DNA of 64,000 nt from an uncultured bacterium. GTDB lineage: Bacteria > Margulisbacteria > Marinamargulisbacteria > SXXA01. The translations under genes and the position numbers were made by a program. Under the pieces are notes generated by a model that was not told the origin of the DNA, did not search any database, and saw only the letters and a list, made by a program, of their open reading frames with translations. Shown piece by piece: positions 16,968-25,045 of the stretch (the stretch's first letter is position 1; each line of letters begins with the position of its first letter). The stretch lies in assembly GCA_903864835.1 (NCBI GenBank), contig CAIPHK010000015.1, forward strand, positions 62,001-126,000. Reading direction: 5' to 3'.

Positions 16968-18050
16968 ATGGTAGCGGGCTATTTGCTAGGTACATCCCCA
17001 CCCGAATCCGATATACAGGTCCTTGGCGAAGACGACCCTAATGTGGTGACTTATTCGCTTGCCACGCCGGTTGCATTCACTCGTCTCTGCCGAAACGAGT
17101 GTCCTTACTGCAGCTTTAATCGCCGTGACAATTTGACCGTCCCTTATTCAACTATTAAAGCAGCAAAAGCAGCACGCCTTGTTGGCGTTCGAGAAGGCGC
17201 ATACATCGCCGGAGAACGGCCCGATAAATTTACCAATGTTCGGTCATTATTGGATCTATGGGGGTTTAGCTCCTATCTTGATTACGTATATACCATTTGC
17301 GAACTCGGATTTTTAGAAGGATTGATTCCGACGCTAGAGGTTGGATTTCTCAGTCCCGTTGAACTCAAAAAAATGGTTGAGGTTTGCGCAATTAATAAGG
17401 TAATGCTCGACTCCGTCGACGCACCGCTTGCCGAAACTATGTATTCGAAGTCTCCCGGAAAAAAATTAGAGCTACGGGTTAAAAGCCTTCACTGGTCTGG
17501 AAAACTCCGATTCCCAACTGCGACCGGGTTCATGGTTGGTATTGGCGAAACCAAATCACACCGAAAAGAAATTTTACACACCATCGCTGACGTCCATAAA
17601 CAGTATGGGTCTATTCATGAGGTTTTGCTTCAGAACTTTGTTCCCCAACCTGGTTTGATGCAAGGAAAAGGCCCAACTACCCGAGCCGATATGCTCCACG
17701 CGGTTGAAATGGCGTTGGAAATACTTCCGAAGGACATCTCGGTCACAGTTCCACTTGAGCTCAATTTAAATTGGCTGGAAGATATATTGAAGGCCGGTGT
17801 CCGTGACCTTGGACGAATTTACCACCCCAGCAACCCGTTGTTCGTCACGCCAGGTGCGGCGCCTGGAATTCATGCTGCAGACGTTATAGAAAAACTGGGC
17901 CTCCGCCTTCAACAGCGATTCCCCTTAAAAAAATCGTTTATCAAAAATGGAATGTACTCAAAAAAATTGGGACAAGTCTTCGATGCCTATCGTTACAAAA
18001 TTAAAAAAGAAAGTAACGAAAAGACAAAAGAGGTTCGGAGTGCAAGTTAA
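16968..18050 (+). CDS. CofG-like radical SAM protein (FO synthase subunit 1 family)
   Basis: In FO synthase, CofG together with CofH makes the 5-deazaflavin chromophore of coenzyme F420. This 360-residue protein has the radical SAM cluster motif CRNECPYC (C41, C45, C48; CX3CX2C as in CofG), a GFMVGIGET segment and EVLLQNFVPQPG, all placed as in CofG. No cofH or other F420 gene is in the window. The C-terminal 40 residues are very Lys-rich. The ATG is preceded by AAAGAG. It overlaps the next gene by 11 bases, which ties it to the flagellar export operon, an odd context for a deazaflavin enzyme. It could be a paralogue with another substrate. Confidence 0.78.
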   Translation: MVAGYLLGTSPPESDIQVLGEDDPNVVTYSLATPVAFTRLCRNECPYCSFNRRDNLTVPYSTIKAAKAARLVGVREGAYIAGERPDKFTNVRSLLDLWGFSSYLDYVYTICELGFLEGLIPTLEVGFLSPVELKKMVEVCAINKVMLDSVDAPLAETMYSKSPGKKLELRVKSLHWSGKLRFPTATGFMVGIGETKSHRKEILHTIADVHKQYGSIHEVLLQNFVPQPGLMQGKGPTTRADMLHAVEMALEILPKDISVTVPLELNLNWLEDILKAGVRDLGRIYHPSNPLFVTPGAAPGIHAADVIEKLGLRLQQRFPLKKSFIKNGMYSKKLGQVFDAYRYKIKKESNEKTKEVRSAS

Positions 18051-18732
18051 CTCATCGCCCCCGACACCCAAAGACTCCGAAATAGAGTCAAAACCTCGCG
18101 TCCAAACGCCACAATGGACTAAAGAAAGCGGGTTGGCATTTTCGTCGTTATTTACGGCGGCGGAAAAAAAGCCTGCGCCGATCAAATCGGTCGGTAACAA
18201 CGTCTTTCGCGTCGAACACGACACTGACGATTCAGATTCAGAGTCATCCGACTACAAGAAAGAAGCAACCACTAACTCTGTCGACCCCCAACCCACATCA
18301 CCACCGGTTGCTGTCACCGGATTCAGTATCAATCCCTTTTCGTCGACCATTGACTTCAAATTAAGCAGCACGACATTACCGCTGTCACGGACGGGTGAAT
18401 CCGTAATGATTCAAATGATTTCTCATATTCGTGGGATTTCTTCTGCATATCATACGGTTCAATTCGAGATACCAGATCATCAGGTTGGAATCCGAATCAC
18501 CTCCATTGGATCAACACTCAAAATTGCATTGACGACCCCGGATGACGAGTTGCGCAATGATCTAAAATCAAACCAATCTGGGTTGACCCATATTCTTCGC
18601 CGAGAGCTCGCGTCGCCCACGCTTGAATTTTTAGTCGAAAACCCATCCCAGGGCTCATCATCTGGCAATGGCGGCCAATCAAAGCAGCCCCCTGCCGACT
18701 CCGACACCAATAACGACGAGGAAACGGAATGA
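18040..18732 (+). CDS. Putative FliK-like hook-length control protein
   Basis: This 230-residue protein begins at GTG 18040, with AGAGG six bases upstream, inside the end of the cofG-like gene. Residues 1-100 are low-complexity and rich in Ser, Thr, Pro and Asp; residues about 110-200 form a compact domain (VQFEIPDHQVGIRITSIGS, then LTHILRREL) that follows the pattern of the FliK/Flg_hook C-terminal domain. The tail is again low-complexity and acidic. This disordered-then-globular layout and the operon position fit a secreted molecular ruler, but the similarity is weak. The stop overlaps the next ATG by four bases. Confidence 0.5.
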   Translation: MQVNSSPPTPKDSEIESKPRVQTPQWTKESGLAFSSLFTAAEKKPAPIKSVGNNVFRVEHDTDDSDSESSDYKKEATTNSVDPQPTSPPVAVTGFSINPFSSTIDFKLSSTTLPLSRTGESVMIQMISHIRGISSAYHTVQFEIPDHQVGIRITSIGSTLKIALTTPDDELRNDLKSNQSGLTHILRRELASPTLEFLVENPSQGSSSGNGGQSKQPPADSDTNNDEETE

Positions 18733-19370
18733 TTAGCTACACACCTCCCCCACCAATACTCTATGCCCAAGTATTTACGGACCCAGGAAATACATTCCAA
18801 ATGCCCACTCCCGCCACCAATGCCCAACCGACGACGTCAGCAAATACACAGCGTCCGGTGGACACGATTGCAGTTGGCAATTACTTAAAATCAAAATATA
18901 TCGGAATTCAAACGCTAGTCACGGATTCTGAAAGACATCCCATTGGGCAAGGAATCATCCTTAGCGTTAGCAAGGCAGATGGGATCTACAGCTGCGACTT
19001 TCAAAATCCCGGAACAGGCACTGCCCTTCCCGTACAGGTTATTTTTGAAGGATTTGTTCAAGACGTACCGAGTCGTAAGCGATGGGCGATGAATGTTGCA
19101 TCACAAATACAAGACAAGCGGCTATTGGAAGCGGAGAGTCAACTATCGACCATGATGTCCGCAATTGGATCGGAGTCCACCGCTACTGCGATCACACCGG
19201 CCGACCGAATACCTGAGCCCACTGCAGATGTCCTCCCCCCTGGAGAGGAACTGCAGGTTCTTGATATAAAAACCATGAAGATGGCCAAACAATTCGTTGT
19301 TATATATAAAGGAAATCCATTTCTTTCAACCGGGGTTCCGTTAAATGTCAGATTGGAGTACCAGCCATGA
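18729..19370 (+). CDS. Unknown protein in flagellar operon
   Basis: I do not recognise this 213-residue protein. The first 50 residues are rich in Pro, Thr and Asn (probably disordered), then comes a likely beta-rich module (YIGIQTLVTDSERHPIGQGI ... FVQDVPSRKRW), a short helix with LLEAESQLSTMMS, a Pro-rich linker, and a C-terminal beta stretch ending in LNVRLEYQP. There is no signal peptide or membrane span. It overlaps both neighbours by four bases (ATGA), so its synthesis is coupled to the FliK-like and FliM-like proteins. It sits where many operons have flgD, but no FlgD motif is visible. Confidence 0.6.
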   Translation: MISYTPPPPILYAQVFTDPGNTFQMPTPATNAQPTTSANTQRPVDTIAVGNYLKSKYIGIQTLVTDSERHPIGQGIILSVSKADGIYSCDFQNPGTGTALPVQVIFEGFVQDVPSRKRWAMNVASQIQDKRLLEAESQLSTMMSAIGSESTATAITPADRIPEPTADVLPPGEELQVLDIKTMKMAKQFVVIYKGNPFLSTGVPLNVRLEYQP

Positions 19371-20860
19371 CCAAAGAGACTCGTAAATACACCCGAACTA
19401 TCCGATTGGCCCCAGCCTTAGGGGACTGGACTATGCTTAGTCCAGATGCCGTTTCTGAGCCGCCGATCAAAATCCGCCCCATTCAATCGGCTGGTTTTGA
19501 TAGTCTCCCCCGAGATGTGCTTCGAATAGCCCATTACGTACATTATCGCTTAGGCGAACTTATCTGTACCAAACTCTCTAAAGATATGGATATTAAGGTT
19601 GAAATTCATTCAGTTTCCGCCTCGCAGATGCCTTATGGTCACTTCGTCCAATCCGTCGGCAACCAAGTCATTCAAGCAGACTTAGTTGCCCCATCAGGCG
19701 ACCGAATCAACGTCCTCATCGATTGGCCCCTCGCAGAGCAAGTCATCGACCGGTTAACCGGGGGTACGGGGGAAACCAGTGGATCCGACGAATTTAGCGC
19801 CATCGACGCCGGAATTCTTGAAACTCAAATGGAAGAGTTGGTTACACTGCTACCTCAAGTTTGGCTCCATTCTTGGGAATTTGACAATTTGAAATTTGAA
19901 TTCCACGCCGGGGCCTATCATCCAAGCCGGAAGGTATCTGCTCGCGAAGCGTATATTGTCTTTGAGTATCAACTATTATTAGGTCATGGGAAGATCCATC
20001 GAATCAGTTGGGCGTATCCAAACGCACTTATTCGAACGATGTTATCAAATTACGAACTGGCGACGCGTCGGATCACCCCGTCTATATCGTTAGAAGAAGG
20101 GGCTCTTAACCGAAATAAAATTCCTGCAAAAGTAATTTTGGGAAATGCACAAATTGCGATGAGTGACCTACGGGCATTACAAGTTGGGGACGTCTTGCTT
20201 TTAGATTCCTCAATCAACGCCCCTCTCAAATTGCTTTTGGGAAATGGAACCGAGCTTAATGTCCAACCCGGTACCATTGACGATCGACTCTGTGCTCAAG
20301 TAATCCTATGGAACAGTGATACCCGTGTTTCAGAACGTCGGCGACCTACGCCTCCGCCGATTGTAGCGCCCGTTATGCCCGTCCCCCCGCTAGCCACCAT
20401 TGCTCAAGAGCCCGTTGTCAGCCCACCGATTGACCTAGACGATGATGACGTATTTTCTCCAGCAGTCCCAATTACGTCCGTTGCGTCACATATTAACGAT
20501 AGTATTTTTGACGAAGTCAAATCGTCAGACTTCGACTCTGATGATACACCATCAGCAACCAATTCCGACGACGAATCAGACACAATTTTTGGCTCAGATT
20601 TCGACGTCGATACCGACCATAGCCATGACGTTGAAGACGACGACGAAGACGAGGATATGTATCAAGACGAAGCGATGGACGACGACACAGGATCCCATGA
20701 GGCCGCCGACGCTGACACTACCGATGACCACTTTGACTCCGACGATATGTTTTCCAGTGACTACGATCTTGAGGAACCCACAGAAACACCCGCAGCTGCA
20801 GAACCCGACGCAGACGCAGAAGATGAATTTTCTTGGGACGACCTAGAGGACGAAATGTAA
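19367..20860 (+). CDS. fliM: FliM-like flagellar switch protein with long acidic C-terminal tail
   Basis: Residues 45-245 follow the FliM middle domain (RIAHYVHYRLGELICTKLSK, then NVLIDWPLAEQVIDRLTGG), and residues 250-315 form a SpoA/FliN-like domain (KIPAKVILGNAQIAMSDLRAL). FliM is the rotor C-ring protein that binds CheY-P and FliG. Two things are odd. The usual N-terminal CheY-binding motif (LSQxEIDALL) is absent. After a Pro-rich linker (326-355) there are about 140 residues of acidic low-complexity sequence with repeated DSDD and FxSD/FSWDD patterns to the end. The 497-residue length far exceeds the usual 320-350. It is followed after four bases by a ParA-type ATPase. Confidence 0.75.
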   Translation: MTKETRKYTRTIRLAPALGDWTMLSPDAVSEPPIKIRPIQSAGFDSLPRDVLRIAHYVHYRLGELICTKLSKDMDIKVEIHSVSASQMPYGHFVQSVGNQVIQADLVAPSGDRINVLIDWPLAEQVIDRLTGGTGETSGSDEFSAIDAGILETQMEELVTLLPQVWLHSWEFDNLKFEFHAGAYHPSRKVSAREAYIVFEYQLLLGHGKIHRISWAYPNALIRTMLSNYELATRRITPSISLEEGALNRNKIPAKVILGNAQIAMSDLRALQVGDVLLLDSSINAPLKLLLGNGTELNVQPGTIDDRLCAQVILWNSDTRVSERRRPTPPPIVAPVMPVPPLATIAQEPVVSPPIDLDDDDVFSPAVPITSVASHINDSIFDEVKSSDFDSDDTPSATNSDDESDTIFGSDFDVDTDHSHDVEDDDEDEDMYQDEAMDDDTGSHEAADADTTDDHFDSDDMFSSDYDLEEPTETPAAAEPDADAEDEFSWDDLEDEM

Positions 20861-20864
20861 CCCA

Positions 20865-21608
20865 ATGACAAAAAAAATTGCGATTATTAATTATAAGGGC
20901 GGAACTGGAAAAACCAGTACGGTGGTCAACTTGGCCCACGGCCTCTCCCGCCTCGGGCAAAAAGTACTCATTGTCGACATTGATCCACAGGGGTCCGCTG
21001 GGTATTACTTGGGCCTTGATCCTGAGGTGACGTTATATGACGCTTTATTAAATTTAAAGCCAATCTCAGAATGCATTATTAACGCCCGCCCCAATCTCGA
21101 TATTATCTGCAGCAATGAGCGCCTATTTGCCGCCGAATTAAAACTTGCCGCCCAACCCCGACGGGAAGCAATCCTCTCTACGCTGCTTGCCTCGGTAAAC
21201 GGCTATGATTTTATATTCATTGACTGTCCGCCATCAATGAATCTTCTCAATCAAAATGCACTCACATTTGCAGAAGAAGTCATCGTCCCAGTATCGATGG
21301 AATATCTCGCGCTTGTCGGAATTCGGCAACTATTGAAGAATATTCAGATGGTCAATAAAATACTCGGCAAAGAGTTGTTGGTACGCAAAGTGGTTCCAAC
21401 GTTCTTTGATCCTCGGAATCAGAAAACACGGCACATCGTCGAGAGCTTAGAACGCGTGTTTCCCGGCCGATTATCTTCCCCCATTCGTGTCAGCGTGTCT
21501 TTGTCTGAAGCCCCTGGGTATCGTAAAACGATATTTGAATATGATGCAAAATCAAAAGGGGCTGCAGATTATCTGAAATTGTCAAAAGAGGTACTCAATC
21601 ATGGCTAA
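20865..21608 (+). CDS. ParA/Soj-type ATPase in flagellar operon
   Basis: This 247-residue P-loop ATPase has the deviant Walker A KGGTGKTST (residues 11-19), DIDPQGSAGYYLGL (Walker A'), and FIDCPPSMNLL (Walker B), all as in ParA/Soj chromosome and plasmid partitioning proteins. Family members dimerise on ATP and position cargo on the nucleoid or membrane. Its place between fliM and fliN suggests a role like FlhG, setting flagellar number or place, but it looks closer to classical Soj than to FlhG, and no parB follows. It overlaps fliN by eight bases. Confidence 0.85.
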   Translation: MTKKIAIINYKGGTGKTSTVVNLAHGLSRLGQKVLIVDIDPQGSAGYYLGLDPEVTLYDALLNLKPISECIINARPNLDIICSNERLFAAELKLAAQPRREAILSTLLASVNGYDFIFIDCPPSMNLLNQNALTFAEEVIVPVSMEYLALVGIRQLLKNIQMVNKILGKELLVRKVVPTFFDPRNQKTRHIVESLERVFPGRLSSPIRVSVSLSEAPGYRKTIFEYDAKSKGAADYLKLSKEVLNHG

Positions 21609-22026
21609 AAAAAAGACGTTTGACGATCCGTTAACAGGGATCGATCCAGTAATGGAAGGCGCATTTTCATTAATGCCAGATCCAGCCCCAAAAACAAAAT
21701 CTCGTCAACATACTGAAGAGCCTAAGCAGTCTGTAATCGATGTGGAATTCCCGGTTTTATCCCCGGAAACATCGGGCAAAAAAATCGAACTTGATGTATT
21801 TAGCAAAATACCAGTTAACGTTTCCGTGGAATTGGGTCGGGCCCAAGTTTCTCTGAAAGAAGTTTTTGAGTTGACTGAAGGGTCAATCATTGAACTTGAA
21901 CGTCTGGTGGGTGAGCCCTTAGATCTTGTTGTCAATGGTCAAATTGTTGCCCAAGGTGAAGTTGTGGCAATTGATAATAACTACGGGCTTCGGGTTACCC
22001 ACGTTATTGCACAACCTCAGTCGTAA
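21601..22026 (+). CDS. fliN: Flagellar motor switch protein FliN
   Basis: FliN forms the base of the C-ring and docks the export ATPase complex. In 141 residues, the first 60 are variable and polar, then the SpoA domain reads IPVNVSVELGRAQVSLKEVFELTEGSIIELERLVGEPLDLVVNG in two parts, with the G-x-x-L-x-x-G-E-P-x-x-x-x-V-N-G pattern typical of FliN, ending GLRVTHVI. It overlaps the ParA-type gene by eight bases and is three bases from fliO. Confidence 0.93.
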   Translation: MAKKKTFDDPLTGIDPVMEGAFSLMPDPAPKTKSRQHTEEPKQSVIDVEFPVLSPETSGKKIELDVFSKIPVNVSVELGRAQVSLKEVFELTEGSIIELERLVGEPLDLVVNGQIVAQGEVVAIDNNYGLRVTHVIAQPQS

Positions 22027-22029
22027 CCA

Positions 22030-22278
22030 ATGCAGGGATTTGTAGGGTATCAACTCTCCGTCATTCTGACTCTCGGCGGGTTATGCGCGGTTCTATACCT
22101 TTTTTTACGATACTCCAAGTCCCTTCAAAAGCGTCGTTTTTCTGGAGAAATGCAAATCATTGATCGACTCGCCATCGATGCAGGGGCCACGCTGGTCATC
22201 GTCGATGTAAAGGGTGAACAGATGTTGCTCAGTGTATCTGGCAAAGAAACACGACTACTGAAAACCTTCCCAAAATGA
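22030..22278 (+). CDS. fliO: Flagellar biosynthesis protein FliO
   Basis: FliO is a small bitopic protein that assists assembly of the FliP ring. This 82-residue protein has one membrane span (SVILTLGGLCAVLYLFLRY, residues 9-27) and a short cytoplasmic domain (EMQIIDRLAIDAGATLVIVDV, EMLLSV-type beta strands) as in FliO. Its position between fliN and fliP is the normal one. It overlaps fliP by four bases. Presence of FliO favours a flagellum over an injectisome. Confidence 0.85.
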   Translation: MQGFVGYQLSVILTLGGLCAVLYLFLRYSKSLQKRRFSGEMQIIDRLAIDAGATLVIVDVKGEQMLLSVSGKETRLLKTFPK

Positions 22279-23015
22279 AAAGATTCTTCAAACTAGGGCT
22301 ACTTACACTATTTGTATTTGGGTTACCGCTCATTCTTTTTGCACAAGAACCCGGATTTTTGAATCTCAATCCGTTGACCAGTTCAGAAAATTTTAGCCGG
22401 TCACTCAATCTCTTATTTTTCCTAGCCTCCATCGGATTTATTCCATTTTTCCTACTATCCGCCACTTGTTTTTTGAGAATTGTAATCGTACTCAGCATGG
22501 TGAGACAGGCGATTGGAACCCAACAAGCGCCCCCCAATATGGTCATTGTATCCCTGGCATTATTTTTGACCATATTTGTAATGACTCCCACTATTGAACA
22601 GGTAAATGCGACCGCGATTCAACCGTATAACGAGGGCAAACTATCTCAAATGCAGGCCATTGACCTAGCGGTCAAACCTTTTAAAACTTTTATGCTCAAA
22701 CATACCCGAGACAAGGATCTTGCGCTATTTCTTGAATTTTCACAGGTCAAATACCCGGAAAACTATGATCAAATCCCAATTTACGTTTTGATCCCAGCAT
22801 TTATTATTTCCGAACTTAAGACGGCGTTCCAGATCGGATTTGTATTGTTTATTCCCTTTGTGGTTATTGACCTTATCGTATCCAACATTCTGCTCTCTTT
22901 GGGAATGTTTATGTTGTCGCCCGCAATGATTTCTCTGCCGTTTAAAATTTTACTCTTCGTCCTTACCGACGGATGGAATTTGATTATCCAAGGTCTCTTA
23001 CTTAGCTATCGATGA
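22275..23015 (+). CDS. fliP: Flagellar export gate protein FliP
   Basis: FliP forms the pentameric core of the export gate with FliQ and FliR. The 246-residue protein has a cleavable-looking signal (ends LILFAQE), then SATCFLRIVIVLSMVRQAIGTQQAPPN and the C-terminal IPAFIISELKTAFQIGF and DLIVSNILLSLGMFMLSP signatures, which are highly conserved in FliP/SctR. It overlaps fliO by four bases and the next, unrelated gene also by four bases, which is unusual because fliQ normally follows directly. Confidence 0.97.
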   Translation: MKRFFKLGLLTLFVFGLPLILFAQEPGFLNLNPLTSSENFSRSLNLLFFLASIGFIPFFLLSATCFLRIVIVLSMVRQAIGTQQAPPNMVIVSLALFLTIFVMTPTIEQVNATAIQPYNEGKLSQMQAIDLAVKPFKTFMLKHTRDKDLALFLEFSQVKYPENYDQIPIYVLIPAFIISELKTAFQIGFVLFIPFVVIDLIVSNILLSLGMFMLSPAMISLPFKILLFVLTDGWNLIIQGLLLSYR

Positions 23016-23980
23016 TTCGGCACGTCACCCACGCGATGGCCATCGTAATGATGGCCATCGCAACAATCACAGCGGGTACATTGATCGTAAGTAATTCTCC
23101 TGAAGAAATTTACGAACCCGGGGTGTTGGTCTCAACCCCTCTACCATCTCCTAGAACCCGGCTCATGTATTATCATCTCAACCGGGCATCCAGCGCCTAC
23201 ACAATCCAAACCATCCTACAGAACCTGACGGCCGTCCCGGTGACGGTTCAAATGATCAAGGCGGTGGGCGGCCCCAGTAGAGATGGCATCTATTCAGGCC
23301 ATCGATCTGCCAAAGCCTATTGGGAGGCCATTGCGAGCGGTGAATGGACAACGCTGACATTGGCCCCATTCCAAAGGACAACCCTGTTGGCCCACCCATT
23401 TAGATCCCAGATGGTATCCACCGCAATCGTGGAATTTGATACGGCGTCCCCCCAATCGATACAATTGGTGGTAGGAACCGTTGATCCGGAAATTGGGTCA
23501 ACGTCACTTTTAAATCAACCCGCGTCCCCGTACACCTACGGCGAGTTTCCTACCACCAGCCGCCCAATTTCGGTGCAATACAATTTTGATTTGCCCGTTC
23601 GCGAAATTCCAGTGGGTGATGAGCCATTCGTCGTCGATCCCCAGTCAAATTTAGCCTTACGGGGAAACTACGGACTAGTCTATGACGTTAAAATTACCGC
23701 AGTTAACACATCCTCGATCCCCCGGGAATTCACCCTTCTATTTGCGCCGGCAGGGGGCATTTCACGCGGCGTATTGCTGATCAACAAACGCATCGTTGAA
23801 ACCGGATTTATTGGTCACAAAAATAATTTAGCCCCAGAAAAGGTATATACAACCACCGTCGCCCCCAACTCCCAAATCCAAGTATTGGTTCAGACCTTAC
23901 CCCAAGGGGGTTGTTTTTATCCGATCAATTTGGTTATTTCTAGTCCCTTACCCACGTCGAATTCCAAGGAGCTCCGATGA
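23012..23980 (+). CDS. Unknown exported protein inserted between fliP and fliQ
   Basis: I do not recognise this 322-residue protein. It has an N-terminal hydrophobic signal or anchor (residues 8-27, AMAIVMMAIATITAGTLIV), after which about 290 residues are rich in Thr, Ser, Val and Pro with predicted beta strands and no further span. Notable segments are MYYHLNRASSAYTIQTILQN, KAVGGPSRDGIYSGH and one late Cys in QGGCFYPINLV. It should lie in the periplasm or on the cell surface. Start and stop each overlap fliP and fliQ by four bases (ATGA), so it is fully embedded in the export operon and translated with the gate proteins. Confidence 0.72.
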   Translation: MIRHVTHAMAIVMMAIATITAGTLIVSNSPEEIYEPGVLVSTPLPSPRTRLMYYHLNRASSAYTIQTILQNLTAVPVTVQMIKAVGGPSRDGIYSGHRSAKAYWEAIASGEWTTLTLAPFQRTTLLAHPFRSQMVSTAIVEFDTASPQSIQLVVGTVDPEIGSTSLLNQPASPYTYGEFPTTSRPISVQYNFDLPVREIPVGDEPFVVDPQSNLALRGNYGLVYDVKITAVNTSSIPREFTLLFAPAGGISRGVLLINKRIVETGFIGHKNNLAPEKVYTTTVAPNSQIQVLVQTLPQGGCFYPINLVISSPLPTSNSKELR

Positions 23981-24246
23981 CAATCGATACCGTCACTAGT
24001 ATTCTTAACACTGCTGTTCAGGTGATCATTTTAGGCTCGCTCCCTAGCGTGGGCCTTGGCCTCCTAATCGGTCTATTTATCGCTGTACTCCAAGCAGTAA
24101 CACAGGTACAGGAGCAAACGATTACCTTTGTACCCAAAATGATTGTAGTTCTATTGGTTGCAGCCGGCACATTCCCTTGGGTCGCCCGCATTGTAATGGA
24201 AATGACATTGGAACTGTGGCGGAATATTCCGCTATACGCCAGGTAA
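23977..24246 (+). CDS. fliQ: Flagellar export gate protein FliQ
   Basis: FliQ is a two-helix hairpin subunit of the FliPQR gate. This 89-residue protein has two membrane spans (about 17-38 and 48-72), the first with GLLIGLFIAVLQAVTQVQEQT, the family hallmark, and LVAAGTFPWVARIVMEM near the end. It starts inside the stop of the preceding exported protein and lies 16 bases before fliR. Confidence 0.95.
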   Translation: MTIDTVTSILNTAVQVIILGSLPSVGLGLLIGLFIAVLQAVTQVQEQTITFVPKMIVVLLVAAGTFPWVARIVMEMTLELWRNIPLYAR

Positions 24247-24262
24247 TTCAGTTCAGTAGTTC

Positions 24263-25045
24263 ATGATTATTACCACACAAATCATTGTGGTCTTTTTGCT
24301 CATCATGACCCGAATGATTGGGGTGGTGGTAACCGCGCCCGTATTTTCTCGAAAAGAATTTTTTACGTTAGGCAAACTGGCACTGACCTTTTGGACTTCC
24401 GCGCTGCTCATCTACGTTATACCCGCCCCGCTAACCCCACCCGACACCGGGCTCCAATTTATCCTAATGTTTATTACGGAGTTTATGATCGGGGTCATGA
24501 TGGGCTTCATAATGGATATTTTTATTACTGGGATCGAGTTTGCAGGGAGTTTAATGGATACCCAAGCCGGCTTAAGTGTATCCGCCATGTTGGACCCCTC
24601 ATCCGGACGATCACTTCCCCTCCTCTCATTGCTACTTAAATGGACAGCCACGATGCTGTTCCTATCCATCAATGGGCATCATCTTGTCTTGTCCGCGTTG
24701 ATGGAAAGTTATCGACTATTACCCATTGGGTCCCCAATTAATTTTGCAAGGGGGGCCCTCTACGTCGTATCGACCGGCACTGATATTTTTATGATCGGCA
24801 TCCAACTCGCTGCACCAATTATGCTCGTCGTCTTTATGATCGATTTCGGATTTGGAATGTTGAACAAAGTGGCAGAGCAGGTTAACGTCTTTCAGCTGGG
24901 ATTTCAGATCAAACCCATCGTGTCTTTAACCGTATTTCTTGCAACGGTACCTGGGCTCTTGGGCGGAGTATATCGAATTTTGGATCTTCTAACAGGCAAA
25001 CTCATGAAGTTACTCTTCTATCTATCGGTGGCTGGCAATGGGTGA
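24263..25045 (+). CDS. fliR: Flagellar export gate protein FliR
   Basis: FliR completes the FliPQR export gate. The 260-residue membrane protein has six to eight hydrophobic segments and family motifs such as RMIGVVVTAPVFSRKE near the N-terminus, the GIEFAGSLMDTQAGLSVSAMLDP loop, and AEQVNVFQLGFQIKPIVSL. It overlaps flhB by eight bases, as is common for fliR-flhB. Confidence 0.96.
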   Translation: MIITTQIIVVFLLIMTRMIGVVVTAPVFSRKEFFTLGKLALTFWTSALLIYVIPAPLTPPDTGLQFILMFITEFMIGVMMGFIMDIFITGIEFAGSLMDTQAGLSVSAMLDPSSGRSLPLLSLLLKWTATMLFLSINGHHLVLSALMESYRLLPIGSPINFARGALYVVSTGTDIFMIGIQLAAPIMLVVFMIDFGFGMLNKVAEQVNVFQLGFQIKPIVSLTVFLATVPGLLGGVYRILDLLTGKLMKLLFYLSVAGNG

